NCBI RefSeq assembly: GCF_002591975.1
Contig: NZ_NVQE01000023.1
Location: 29,970 to 93,969, forward strand
DNA: 64,000 nt
DNA from: Mycobacterium neglectum
Lineage (GTDB): Bacteria; Actinomycetota; Actinomycetes; Mycobacteriales; Mycobacteriaceae
Direction: 5' to 3'
The translations under genes were made by a program, and so were the position numbers. Positions 52,104 to 60,449 of this stretch are shown here, piece after piece. The notes under the pieces are model-generated. The model had not been told where the DNA came from. It searched no databases and saw nothing but the letters and a program-made list of their open reading frames with translations. How positions within the stretch are numbered: the stretch's first letter is position 1; each line of letters begins with the position of its first letter.

Positions 52104-52826
52104 TCAGCTCAGCTGCTCGATCAGTGATTCGATCTCCCGCGCAACCGCCGGGGGTACGGGTTCCTCCGCCTCGGCGCCGATCACGTCCTCTTCGGAAACC
52201 CCTGCGGCTTGGGCAGTTTCGAGAATGGTCAGGTTCGCGCCACGGCGCGCCGCATATAGCCGCTGCCCGAGCGTCGCCCCCGGGGCGCGGGCGGCACGCA
52301 GCATGAGCTCGTCATAGCGGGTGCGCACGGCGCTCAGCGCCTTGATCAATGCGGGCGACACCTTGCTGATCCGGGCCGCTCTGGCCGCGACTGCCTCGAG
52401 TTGACGCAGATCCGCCAGGATCTTCGTCGCGCGCGGCGTGAAATCCGGACTCTCAACGGGCGGCAACGACTCAACCGCAGTGCCGAACGTGTTGACCGCA
52501 CTGACCACCGCCTGGGCGATCAGCGGAATGTCCTCGCCGGTCTGTCCCGGTGATTCGCCGCGCCGCTCAACGGTGACCGACTCCCCTTGCCGCAGTCGCG
52601 CGATGGTTCCCGGCGGCCACCGCAGCATCTCTTCGAGCTTTGCTCTGGTGCGTTCACGCGGCCAGCTGCGGCCCTTTTCGAACGCGATGAGGGCACCTGC
52701 GTTGATGATCCCGTCCGTCGCCAGGCTGCGCTGGCTGATGTCGAGTTCGCGTCGACGGGCTGCGGCGGCCGCGCCGGCACGCACCATCCCCGGGTCGAGC
52801 ATCTCGGTCGACTCCGGGTCGGTCAT
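52104..52826 (-). CDS. XRE-like protein with two HTH modules, right-border paralogue
   Basis: A 240-residue protein. The first HTH-like module is at about residues 15-75 (RRRELDISQRSLATDGIINAGALIAFEKG), there is a helical middle, and a second module lies at about 185-225 (TLGQRLYAARRGANLTILETAQAAGVSEEDV). The C-terminal 110 residues are paralogous to the protein at 27273-27737. The ATG at 52826 follows GAGGA. It probably binds DNA as a regulator. One copy at each end of the ESX genes suggests island-specific control or an old duplication. Confidence 0.7.
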   Translation of the reverse strand: MTDPESTEMLDPGMVRAGAAAAARRRELDISQRSLATDGIINAGALIAFEKGRSWPRERTRAKLEEMLRWPPGTIARLRQGESVTVERRGESPGQTGEDIPLIAQAVVSAVNTFGTAVESLPPVESPDFTPRATKILADLRQLEAVAARAARISKVSPALIKALSAVRTRYDELMLRAARAPGATLGQRLYAARRGANLTILETAQAAGVSEEDVIGAEAEEPVPPAVAREIESLIEQLS

Positions 52827-53173
52827 CAACGGGCATTCCTCGAGAACTCGCGGGGCGCAGCGGCGACGCAATCCTATCGGTCGTCGCGGACACCGCTACG
52901 ACTTGGGCTCGCGTGGCGTCTGCCGATCCGTGGCATAGCTATATCTTGCCCCGCTGGAGCGGTACGTCGACGCTACGGTTTGTGTTTCGCCGGTAATTCT
53001 CAAAACTCCCAGCTCCAAACCCCTCTTTATCGGGCACTCAACACTGGGCGAGTGCGATCACAACTCCGCCACGCGCGCGTTGTGTAGCGCTAACTGTTGC
53101 AACGCTACGGTTTATAGGTTAGCTTTGCGTCATCGCGGCGCATTGCCGCACAGCGGACAAGGGAGCGACTGGG
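52827..53173. other. Intergenic/promoter region upstream of whiB6 (347 bp)
   Basis: No ORF is supported. It contains two direct copies of ACGCTACGGTTT (52970-52981 and 53102-53113). A possible promoter has TTGCAA starting at 53097 and TAGCTT 17 nt later, overlapping the second copy. In Mtb the whiB6 promoter is controlled by PhoP and EspR; no PhoP TCACAGC direct repeat was seen here. Confidence 0.45.
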
Positions 53174-53464
53174 ATGGACACAACACACTGGGACGAGACG
53201 CCGGTAGGCGCCTGCACGCGTGACCCCGAGCGGTGGACGACATCGGCTGACGAAGAGGCAAAGGCGATCTGCCGAGCGTGCCCACGGCGCTGGTTGTGCG
53301 CCCGAGATGCGTGCGAGTTACCGCGGGCGGAAGGGCTGTGGGCCGGCATCGTGATCCCGGAAAGTGGACGCGGACGCACGTTTGCCCTGCGGCAGCTGAA
53401 GTCGCTCGCCGAGCGCAACGGTCAGGTGGTGCGGCCGCGTCGCTATTACGCGGAATCCGCCTGA
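53174..53464 (+). CDS. whiB6: WhiB6 transcriptional regulator
   Basis: A 96-residue WhiB protein with the four Fe-S cysteines (Cys14, 33, 36, 42: CTRDP and ICRACPRRWLC), the EGLWAGIVIPESGR turn and a basic DNA-contact tail. Its sequence from GACTRDPERWTT onward matches Mtb WhiB6 (Rv3862c), the Fe-S regulator of ESX-1 genes and redox/NO response. In Mtb it is encoded next to espE; here it marks the right border of the island. GGGAGCGA precedes the ATG. Confidence 0.93.
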   Translation: MDTTHWDETPVGACTRDPERWTTSADEEAKAICRACPRRWLCARDACELPRAEGLWAGIVIPESGRGRTFALRQLKSLAERNGQVVRPRRYYAESA

Positions 53465-53578
53465 CAGCTGAATCCCCCGCCGTACGAGGGGTCGGCGGCG
53501 GGACGCGTCGCGCGAAACTGAGCCTGTGCACGAAAATCGCGGGAAATGTCGCAAACAACTTCAGTTTCGGCGTATCGA

Positions 53579-55147
53579 CTACCAGGTGTCGACGAATCGC
53601 CTATCGGTACGGCGCGGTTCATGCATGGTGGCCGCGGTCAAGGTGTCGATGATGAGCCGGCGGGTGTCGGCCGGATCAATCACGTCATCGATCTCGAAGA
53701 GCTGAGCGGCGTTGAGCGCCTTGGCATTCTCCTGCGCCGACGCAGTCGCCTGGCGCACCCGCTCTTCTCGTTCCTCGTCGTCGGCGATCGCCTCGAGTTC
53801 CTTGCGCAGTCCCAACCGAACCGCACCTTCGAGGCCCATCGGACCGAGATGCGCGCCCGCCCATGCCAAGGTGAGTACCGGTTCGTGCAGGCTGCCTCCC
53901 AGCATCGCCTGTGCGCCGAGTCCGTAGCCGCGGCGCAGCACCACTGCGACGAGAGGCACGCTCAGCGCGGCACCGGCGACCAGCATCCGCGACGCGCGAC
54001 GCACCAGCGCCTCGGCCTCCGCTGCGGGGCCGACCATGTAGCCCGGACAGTCGATCAACGAAACAACCGGCAGCCCGAACGCGTCGCACAGTTGCAGGAA
54101 GCGAGCCGCCTTGTCTGATGCGGCCGCCGTGATGGCTCCGGCCATCACCATGCTGTTGTTCGCGACGATGCCGACGGCGCGGCCGTCGATTCGGGCCAGC
54201 GCGGTCACCATCTCGGCGGCGAAGCGCGGCCGCAGGAACGTCACCGTCCCTTCGTCAGCGAGCGTCTCGACGATCGGGTTCACTGGAAAGGCGCGCCGCG
54301 CCCGCTCGGGAACCATTGTGCGCAAGGCTGTTTGGTCGTGGACTTTGCCCGGCGCGGTCGTGCCTTGGAAGTAGGAGAGCAAGCGTTTCGTAACGGTTAC
54401 CGCTTCGGCTTCGTCGGTCACGACGACGTCGACCACACCGTTGGGCTCCTGCATTCGGATCGGCCCGACCTCGTCGGGATGGACATCGCCGAGCCCGCCG
54501 CCGGCGATCATCGCCGGTCCGCCCATCCCCAGCGAGGTGTCCTCGGTGGCGACGATCAGATCTGAACAGCCCGCGATCACCGCGTTGCCCGCGAAGCAGC
54601 GGCCCTTGACGATCGCGATGCGCGGCACCAGACCCGACAGCGCGGCCCAGAGCTTGAACGCCCGGGCGTCGAGTGCGGATACCGCGGGATAGTCGGTGTC
54701 GCCCGGGCGTCCGCCGCCGCCCTCGGCGAAGAACACGGTCGGCAGGCGCATGCGCTCGATCAGCTCGAAAAGGCGGTCCTTCTTGCGGTGGCCGAGCGCG
54801 CCTTGAGTGCCCGCGAGCACCGTGTAGTCATAGGACAGGACGGCACAGGCGGCGTGCTCATCGCCAAAGAGGTCGCCGTTGACGCGCGCCGTGCCGGCCA
54901 CCAATCCGTCGCCGGGGGTGCGGGCGATCAGGTCGGCGAGGTCGCGACGGTGACGTTGGGCCGCGATCGCATAGCGTCCGTACTCGACGAACGAATCCGC
55001 ATCGACAAGGTCGGCGATGTTCTCCCTGGCGGTGCGGCCGTTGCGGGCCCGCCTGCGCTCGACCGCGTCGGGTCGGGCCGCGTCCTCGGTCAGCGCCCGG
55101 CGCTGCAACAACTCCGCATGGTCGGCACGGATCGGCTCATCAGACAT
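53579..55147 (-). CDS. Acyl-CoA carboxylase carboxyltransferase (AccD-type) subunit
   Basis: A 522-residue biotin-dependent carboxyltransferase beta subunit with two crotonase-like halves. GGGGRPGDTDY, SCFAGNAVIAGCSD-type and VSLIDCPGYMVG segments line the carboxybiotin/acyl-CoA sites. It needs a biotin-carrying AccA-type partner, not encoded nearby. The specific acyl-CoA is unknown; it is not one of the essential AccD4/5/6 by any motif seen. It is divergent from an OhrR/MarR-type regulator that may control it. Confidence 0.87.
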   Translation of the reverse strand: MSDEPIRADHAELLQRRALTEDAARPDAVERRRARNGRTARENIADLVDADSFVEYGRYAIAAQRHRRDLADLIARTPGDGLVAGTARVNGDLFGDEHAACAVLSYDYTVLAGTQGALGHRKKDRLFELIERMRLPTVFFAEGGGGRPGDTDYPAVSALDARAFKLWAALSGLVPRIAIVKGRCFAGNAVIAGCSDLIVATEDTSLGMGGPAMIAGGGLGDVHPDEVGPIRMQEPNGVVDVVVTDEAEAVTVTKRLLSYFQGTTAPGKVHDQTALRTMVPERARRAFPVNPIVETLADEGTVTFLRPRFAAEMVTALARIDGRAVGIVANNSMVMAGAITAAASDKAARFLQLCDAFGLPVVSLIDCPGYMVGPAAEAEALVRRASRMLVAGAALSVPLVAVVLRRGYGLGAQAMLGGSLHEPVLTLAWAGAHLGPMGLEGAVRLGLRKELEAIADDEEREERVRQATASAQENAKALNAAQLFEIDDVIDPADTRRLIIDTLTAATMHEPRRTDRRFVDTW

Positions 55148-55184
55148 GGCCTGGTGATGCTAACAATGTGTGATATCTAGCACG

Positions 55185-55210
55185 CTATTAGTTAGGACAC
55201 TATCTAATAG
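55185..55210. promoter_or_regulatory. Inverted repeat in the accD/marR divergent promoter
   Basis: CTATTAG-N12-CTAATAG, perfect 7-bp arms in an AT-rich patch, ending 16 bases before the MarR-family ATG at 55227. Size and place fit a MarR/OhrR operator controlling both divergent genes. Confidence 0.55.
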
Positions 55211-55226
55211 GCGTACGGTAGAGGGC

Positions 55227-55724
55227 ATGACCCTCGTCGAGGCAGGCATCGATCCCCTCGCGCTCGAACGGCAGGTGTGCTTCGCGCTCGCGGTCACCAA
55301 TCGCGCGGTGTTGGCGGTGTACCGTCCGCTGCTCGAACCGCTGGGTCTCACACATCCGCAATACCTCGTGATGCTCGCGCTGTGGGACAACCACAAGTCC
55401 ACTCCCGATCGGCCGCTGTCGGTCAAGGCGATCGCCGCTGCGCTGCAACTGGATTCGGCGACGTTGTCACCGATGCTCAAGCGGCTGGAAGCCCTCGGGT
55501 TGATCACCCGCACCCGCAATGTCTCCGACGAGCGCGCGACCGACATCAGCCTGACCAAGGCCGGCATCCAGTTGCGTCGACGCGCCCTGAAGATTCCGCC
55601 GGCCGTGGTGGAAAGACTCGGTGTCGGCCTCGACGAACTCGAACGGCTGCACGACGTACTCACCCGCGTCAACGCGGCGGCGCTGGCGGCGGGAGCGCTC
55701 GATGAAGGGAAAGATCCGCGATGA
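55227..55724 (+). CDS. OhrR-like MarR-family regulator
   Basis: A 165-residue winged-helix regulator. LERQVCFALAVTNRAV near residues 13-28 contains the N-terminal reactive-cysteine segment of OhrR proteins, and YRPLLEPLGLTHPQYLVMLALW matches the family. The HTH is at about 70-100 (LQLDSATLSPMLKRLEALGL). OhrR senses organic or fatty-acid hydroperoxides by oxidation of that Cys. No ohr gene is adjacent. The ATG at 55227 begins the conserved part; the upstream frame overlaps the operator. The stop overlaps the next ATG (ATGA). Confidence 0.86.
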   Translation: MTLVEAGIDPLALERQVCFALAVTNRAVLAVYRPLLEPLGLTHPQYLVMLALWDNHKSTPDRPLSVKAIAAALQLDSATLSPMLKRLEALGLITRTRNVSDERATDISLTKAGIQLRRRALKIPPAVVERLGVGLDELERLHDVLTRVNAAALAAGALDEGKDPR

Positions 55725-56131
55725 AGAAGCCAGGCCCTCTGCAGTTCATTGCCTACGCCTACGGGAAGCGGTTACCCGACTCGATGCGCGAGTGGGTTGC
55801 CCATGACCTCGCCGATCATGGCGCGGTACGACGGCACATGATCCGGATGGCGATACCGCCCTTCTTGGTCCTCGCGCCCTTCTGGCTGCTGCCGGCATCG
55901 CTGTACGTGCACCTGGAGATGACGGTGCCGATCTACATATGGGCGTTGCTGATGGCGCTGGCGCTCAACAAGGTGTGGCGACGCCATCGCCTGGCCCAAC
56001 ACGGGTGGGACCCGAATCTTGTCGACGAGATCAACCGCAAGAAGAACGCCGCCATGCACGAGGCCTACGCCCGCAAGTACGGCCCTCGTCCCGAAGAGGC
56101 CCGCTGGCAGTCCAACAGCAGCCCGTTCTAG
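55721..56131 (+). CDS. DUF5313 family membrane protein
   Basis: A 136-residue protein with YAYGKRLPDSMREWVAHDL at the N-terminus (typical of DUF5313), two hydrophobic spans (about residues 47-67 and 70-90) and a basic C-terminus with NRKKNAAMHEAYARKYG. Function unknown. Coupled by ATGA overlap to the OhrR-like regulator, so it probably shares its peroxide-linked control. Confidence 0.75.
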   Translation: MKKPGPLQFIAYAYGKRLPDSMREWVAHDLADHGAVRRHMIRMAIPPFLVLAPFWLLPASLYVHLEMTVPIYIWALLMALALNKVWRRHRLAQHGWDPNLVDEINRKKNAAMHEAYARKYGPRPEEARWQSNSSPF

Positions 56132-56141
56132 GCGTCCTCGC

Positions 56142-56618
56142 TCAACGAGATACTTCCGCCCCGCTGGCGGGGCCGGGAGTGATCGCTCCCGGATAGAGAA
56201 TCATCGGCGGAGGCGGTGGAGGCATATACAGCGTCATGCCGGTGTCCGGAGGTGCGGGCATGGCCGCGGTCGCCGGCGGCCCAACTACCTCGCCCCGTGG
56301 CGGCGGGGGTGGCGGGTCTTGTGGCTGCTCCAGGGTGTTATTCGAGGTCTCGTATGTGTACTTGCCGTCCGTGTAGTGATCGCAGTGCTTGTCACCGTAG
56401 TAATCCACGTAGCAGCACCTGGAGTAGCTGTGCTCGATATCGCTGACGATGGTGTACACGCCACCGGCGCTATCGCATTCGCTCTTTATCGTCGATTCAG
56501 GGATCGCGTTGCCGGCGGGCGCGGTCAGCATCATCGCGCCTGCCGCGATGGCGACACCTGCCGTGGCGAGGCGGGTGGCGTGCGAACGGACAAAGAAGAT
56601 CCTGTGGGCAAGTGTCAT
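56142..56618 (-). CDS. Secreted proline-rich small protein with Cys cluster
   Basis: A 158-residue exported protein: signal peptide ending near APAGNA (about residue 38), a mature N-terminal region with a Cys-rich YSRCCYVDYYGDKHCDHY segment, then a Pro-rich tail (PPPPPP stretches). Four cysteines suggest disulfides. The ATG at 56618 follows CAGGAGAG; the longer frame lacks a ribosome-binding site. Function unknown. Confidence 0.72.
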   Translation of the reverse strand: MTLAHRIFFVRSHATRLATAGVAIAAGAMMLTAPAGNAIPESTIKSECDSAGGVYTIVSDIEHSYSRCCYVDYYGDKHCDHYTDGKYTYETSNNTLEQPQDPPPPPPRGEVVGPPATAAMPAPPDTGMTLYMPPPPPPMILYPGAITPGPASGAEVSR

Positions 56619-56977
56619 GGCTCTCCTGGGTGATTGCTGAGGTGATAGGAGAGATCCTCGTGATCGAGCGACGGTTCCGTAATCGCCGGGAAGCCACACT
56701 CCGCGTCCGACAGGACAGGTTTTCCTAGCGATCGGGCAAGGGCGGTGGCGATCGACCGACTCCAACGATGGCGGCACGCCTTTAGGCGCAAAAGCGACTC
56801 GACGCCCGGGTTGCGGTGGCCAGGTCGACGGTCACTGGGACCGATAAGTGGCGTTTCTCGGTAGTACTGTCAGGTTGGCGGCCGGTGGCGTGACGCGCCC
56901 GCTGCTAGGTGGTCCGGGCACCGACCCGGATTCACCATCGTCACGTTGCTCGATGCTTCTGACAGTAGGGGCGCCGG
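56619..56977. other. Intergenic region (359 bp)
   Basis: Divergent promoter region between the secreted-protein gene and the GAF-ANTAR gene. No ORF with a plausible start, no strong palindrome and no SigF-type match was found. Confidence 0.4.
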
Positions 56978-57739
56978 GTGATGCCATCCATCCGGGAAAG
57001 TCGACGTGCCATGAAACGAGACGATCGCTTCACCCATCTGCTCGAGACCAAGATGGTCGAGTTGACCAGCGCCTTCTCGGCGCACTTTGACGCCGACCTC
57101 ACGCTTGGGCACATCACCGCCGCCGCGGTCGACCTCGTAGAGGGCATCGACTACGCAGACGTCATGCTGATCGAAAACGGGTCATACCGTTCAGTCGCTC
57201 CCACCGCTCAGGTAGTCACCGACTTGGACCACGCGCAAATGCGCCTGCAAGAAGGCCCGTGTCTGGAAGCTGCAACCTTCGACTCGATCGTCCGGGCTCC
57301 GGACCTCCGTCAAGATCAACGCTGGCCCGACTTTGCCGCAGCCGCACTCGAAAATGGCATACACAGCGTGCTGTCCTTCCAGCTCTATACCCACCGCACC
57401 GGCACTGGTGCCTTGAACCTTCTCGGCAAGAGACCCCACGCATTGGACATCCAGTCCGAGGCCACCCTCGCGATGCTGGCGACCCACGCGGCGATCAGTC
57501 TGATCGCGGCTAGGAAAGAAGTTCAGTTCGAATCGGCACTGGCCAGCCGAGACGTGATCGGTCAAGCCAAAGGCATCATCATGGAGCGCTTCAAACTCGA
57601 CGCCACCCGCGCCTTCGCCTTGATCACCAAACTCTCCCAAGACGCCAACATCCCCGTGCGAATCATCGCTCAGCAAATAGTCGACTCCCTCGCGGCAGCA
57701 GAGACGAACGGCGAACGCCACGTCAAAGACGACCGCTAG
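56978..57739 (+). CDS. GAF-ANTAR domain protein
   Basis: A 253-residue cytosolic signalling protein: an N-terminal helix, a GAF domain (about residues 40-180, VEGIDYADVMLIENG ... LQEGPCLEAA) and a C-terminal ANTAR RNA-binding domain (RDVIGQAKGIIMERFKLDATRAFALI, about 195-240). ANTAR proteins act as antiterminators on paired-hexaloop mRNAs. The GTG at 56978 or the ATG at 57011 may be the start. It precedes the sigma-factor gene with the same orientation. Confidence 0.85.
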   Translation: MMPSIRESRRAMKRDDRFTHLLETKMVELTSAFSAHFDADLTLGHITAAAVDLVEGIDYADVMLIENGSYRSVAPTAQVVTDLDHAQMRLQEGPCLEAATFDSIVRAPDLRQDQRWPDFAAAALENGIHSVLSFQLYTHRTGTGALNLLGKRPHALDIQSEATLAMLATHAAISLIAARKEVQFESALASRDVIGQAKGIIMERFKLDATRAFALITKLSQDANIPVRIIAQQIVDSLAAAETNGERHVKDDR

Positions 57740-57761
57740 TTAGCCCGCCCGGAATCTGGGC

Positions 57762-57788
57762 GTTTCGCACCCCGGCACCGAGGGGTAC
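57762..57788 (+). promoter_or_regulatory. SigF-consensus promoter upstream of the sigma factor gene
   Basis: GTTT, 17-nt spacer, GGGTAC, a full match to the mycobacterial SigF consensus GTTT-N15-17-GGGTA(C/T). Start site expected near 57795, about 74 nt before the ATG at 57869. This suggests autoregulation or control by the main SigF. Confidence 0.65.
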
Positions 57789-57868
57789 ACGCAAGGACAC
57801 AAGGTTCAGCCATGAGCCGCTGATCAGCTAATTCCAGTGATAGTGGTAACCGACGGAGGACAGTCGGC

Positions 57869-58651
57869 ATGGATGAGCCTTCCGAATATGCAGACGTGGC
57901 GCAGATGATTCGCCACCTCAGAACTCTCGACGAGGAATCGGTCCGGTATCGGCGCCAGCGAGACGCAATCGTAGAACGCTGCCTGCCGCTGGCCGAACAC
58001 ATCGCCCGCCGATATCGAAACCGCGGTGAGCCGCTCGACGATCTGATCCAGACGGCCCGCATGGGGCTGGTCCACGCTGTCAACCGTTTCGATGCCGATA
58101 ACGGAGCAGACTTTCTGGCGTTCGCCGTGCCTACGGTCGCGGGCGAGGTTCGCCGACATTTCCGTGACCGCGGATGGGCCGTCAAAGTCCCCCGCCGCGT
58201 CAAAGATCTTCAAGGACAGCTGAATAACGCCCGCAGCGAGCTATCTCAGCAGCTCGGGCGTGCTCCCAACGCAACTGAGATCGCCGAGCATCTGGGTATC
58301 GACCGAGATCTGGTCATAGATGCGACATTCGCCGGGAGCAATTACTCGGTGTTGTCCACCGATTCGGCCTCCGGCTCAGACGACGCGTTCCCCAATCTTG
58401 CGGACAGGCTCGGCGAAATCGACGCGGGCATAGACAAGGTGCTCCAGGTGGAGACGGTGCGTCCGCTGATCGCAGCGCTGTCCGAGCGGCAGCGGACCGT
58501 GTTGACTCTGCGGTTTTTCGAGGACATGACGCAGACGGAGATCGCGAACCGCATCGGATGTTCACAGATGCACGTATCACGTCTTCTCGCCAACGCACTG
58601 GACACCCTTCGCCGCCAAGTACGCCAATCTGAACTCGCCGCCATCGGGTAG
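57869..58651 (+). CDS. SigF/SigB-family alternative sigma factor
   Basis: A 260-residue group 3 sigma factor: region 2 with YRNRGEPLDDLIQTARMGLVHAVNRFD (about residues 47-75), region 3 near 110-155, and region 4 with LSERQRTVLTLRFFEDMTQTEIANRIGCSQMHVSRLL near the C-terminus. Length matches SigF (about 260). No RsbW/UsfX-type anti-sigma gene is adjacent, unlike the canonical usfX-sigF locus, so this is probably an additional SigF paralogue. GGAGGA precedes the ATG. Preceded by a SigF-type promoter. Confidence 0.88.
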   Translation: MDEPSEYADVAQMIRHLRTLDEESVRYRRQRDAIVERCLPLAEHIARRYRNRGEPLDDLIQTARMGLVHAVNRFDADNGADFLAFAVPTVAGEVRRHFRDRGWAVKVPRRVKDLQGQLNNARSELSQQLGRAPNATEIAEHLGIDRDLVIDATFAGSNYSVLSTDSASGSDDAFPNLADRLGEIDAGIDKVLQVETVRPLIAALSERQRTVLTLRFFEDMTQTEIANRIGCSQMHVSRLLANALDTLRRQVRQSELAAIG

Positions 58652-58715
58652 CCCGCTTCGATGCCGATACGACCCCTCGGGTCGCCAAGTCTCGTCATTC
58701 CCGTGGCATCTCGTC

Positions 58716-59432
58716 CTAATCAGACAACGTCATCCTCCTGGCGATGATGTCGGCGGCCACCGAGGACACCGGCCGGGCGCATGCGTAGGCGTGCGCGCGA
58801 ATGCGGTCCACCCCTTCGTCGGCGGTAACACCCAGCTGGATGGCTACCATCCCGCCGGCCACGTGGATTTGCGTGCGAGTGAAGGGGTCTACGGCTACCT
58901 GGCTTTGGGCGCCCGTCATCGCAGCATCGTCGATCGCTTGTTCCGCGTTTCCGAAGTGGGCGACATGCTCCTGCCAGTTGGATTCCAGCTGGTACGCGAT
59001 CGCGGACGCACACGCGCATGCCGCCGCGAACTCCGAATCAGCGAGGTCGCCGGTGGCGCGGCGGTACAACTCCAGGACTCCCATCGGTCGCCAGCCATCG
59101 GGCACAGGAATCGCGAACAACGCCTGCACGCCCAACTCTGTTGCGCCGGCTGCGAATACGGGCCACCGGGCCGTCTTCGCAACACTGGTCAGCTCTGGAT
59201 AACACTGCGGTGCATCGCGAAGGTAGGCATCGAAGCATGGCCCCTCCCCGATGACGTACTGCAGATCGTCGAGCTGCTGGGCCAGCGAATCGGTGGCGTA
59301 GATCAACTCCCGGACCCGCCGCGAACGAGACACTACCGCCAGCGCAACGCCGTCCGCTTCCGTCTCTTGCATCGCGGTTTCGCATATCGCGCCCACGCCG
59401 GCGAATAGGGGATCTTCTGTCCGGCACCTCAT
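58716..59432 (-). CDS. GAF-ANTAR domain protein
   Basis: A 238-residue protein: GAF domain (about residues 8-160; VIGEGPCFDAYLRDAPQ is typical) and a C-terminal ANTAR-like domain (VAGGMVAIQLGVTADEGVDRIRAHAYACAR, about 193-225). It is a likely stress-sensing antiterminator. The ATG at 59432 lacks a clear ribosome-binding site. A SigF-type promoter about 112 nt upstream could drive it. Confidence 0.82.
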   Translation of the reverse strand: MRCRTEDPLFAGVGAICETAMQETEADGVALAVVSRSRRVRELIYATDSLAQQLDDLQYVIGEGPCFDAYLRDAPQCYPELTSVAKTARWPVFAAGATELGVQALFAIPVPDGWRPMGVLELYRRATGDLADSEFAAACACASAIAYQLESNWQEHVAHFGNAEQAIDDAAMTGAQSQVAVDPFTRTQIHVAGGMVAIQLGVTADEGVDRIRAHAYACARPVSSVAADIIARRMTLSD

Positions 59433-59984
59433 CTGGCCTGCTATCCGGTTGAGAATTTCTTTGTCAGGTGCGGTCGATCCGCCGTGTGCGTTTCCGTTTC
59501 ATGGACGACCGAGGACGATCCGCAGCGACCACAACACCGTCGTCTACCCGGCAACGTGAAGGACAAACAACAGGAGAAGCACGACCAATCACTGGATACG
59601 TTCCCGTAGTGGCGCAATGACGGCACGCACCACCGTCGTTCTGGCAAATGCCGCGCGTCCCAAAGGACCCAGGGTTGACCGCGACTTCGCGCGTATCCGC
59701 CTTTCCCCGCAAATTGCGCTACGGAATCCGTCGTCAATCCGGCGAAAATGCTCGTAGCGACATACCCCTTAGCCCGTCAAGATCATGAAAGTTCCACAGG
59801 GAACTTATAACTGAGGGTTTGCTGCATTCCGCACTTCACCCACGCGATCCGCACTATCCTCAAGTGTGGTTGAGCTCCCAGCCTGCTGGATGCCTCACCG
59901 CAGGATGAGACCACAGCCACCGCAGCGAAGTCGTCCAGCACACCAATCCATCAGCAATGCGCAACAGGACTTGGGGGAAGTGCG
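59433..59984. other. Intergenic region (552 bp)
   Basis: Divergent region between the GAF-ANTAR and STAS genes. It holds a SigF-type promoter on the minus strand (59544-59568). Overlapping open frames of 82-98 codons on the minus strand have no ribosome-binding site and a biased, Cys/Arg-rich composition and are not called. No other structure was seen. Confidence 0.4.
59544..59568 (-). promoter_or_regulatory. SigF-type promoter for the minus-strand GAF-ANTAR gene
   Basis: Read on the minus strand: GTTT, 15-nt spacer, GGGTAG, one mismatch to the SigF consensus. The expected start near 59537 would give a leader of about 105 nt for the gene at 59432, long enough to carry regulatory structure. 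Confidence 0.5.
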
Positions 59985-60431
59985 ATGGCTGCCTTGCGCA
60001 CCGTCAACGGACGCAGTCCGTTCCACGCGCGGACCGATGACGTGCGACGTTGCGGAAGCGCGACGTTCTCGGTCCGCCACTTCGCTCCAACCAGGGTCGT
60101 CGTCGCAGTCGTAGGCGAAGTCGACGCTCTCAATGCCCGAGACCTGGGTCGCTACGTTGAGCGTCACGTCCGGATGTCCAAGCAGTTGGTGCTTGACCTG
60201 CGGGCCGTTGACTTCGCCAGCGCTGCGGCGTTCACGGCGCTGTACTACGTCAGCGTGCACTGCGCTCGCCGCGACGTGGACTGGATCATCATCGGCAGCC
60301 ACCACGTACGGCGCCTGCTGTCGATTTGTGACCCCGACGGTCAGTTGCCGATCGTGGACGATCTGGCCGTCGGACTGTCCCGATTGGACCACCTGGCGCA
60401 GTGCCGCTACCGCGTCGCCGGCGCAGGTTGA
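59985..60431 (+). CDS. STAS-domain anti-sigma-factor antagonist
   Basis: A 148-residue protein with a STAS domain (about residues 30-130): VVVAVVGEVDALNARDLGRYV, then QLVLDLRAVDFASAAAFTALY, where the Ser after DFA is at the usual phosphorylated position. Such proteins release sigma factors by binding anti-sigma kinases. With the SigF-type factor 1.3 kb away this suggests a partner-switching network, although no kinase gene is in the window. Confidence 0.82.
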   Translation: MAALRTVNGRSPFHARTDDVRRCGSATFSVRHFAPTRVVVAVVGEVDALNARDLGRYVERHVRMSKQLVLDLRAVDFASAAAFTALYYVSVHCARRDVDWIIIGSHHVRRLLSICDPDGQLPIVDDLAVGLSRLDHLAQCRYRVAGAG

Positions 60432-60449
60432 TCCGCGACAACCGCGCGT

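Noticed and set aside
59464..59712. 82-codon Cys-containing minus-strand ORF in the GAF-ANTAR/STAS gap
   Set aside because: No ribosome-binding site, Arg-rich low-quality composition, overlapped by another equally poor frame, and the SigF-type promoter lies inside it.
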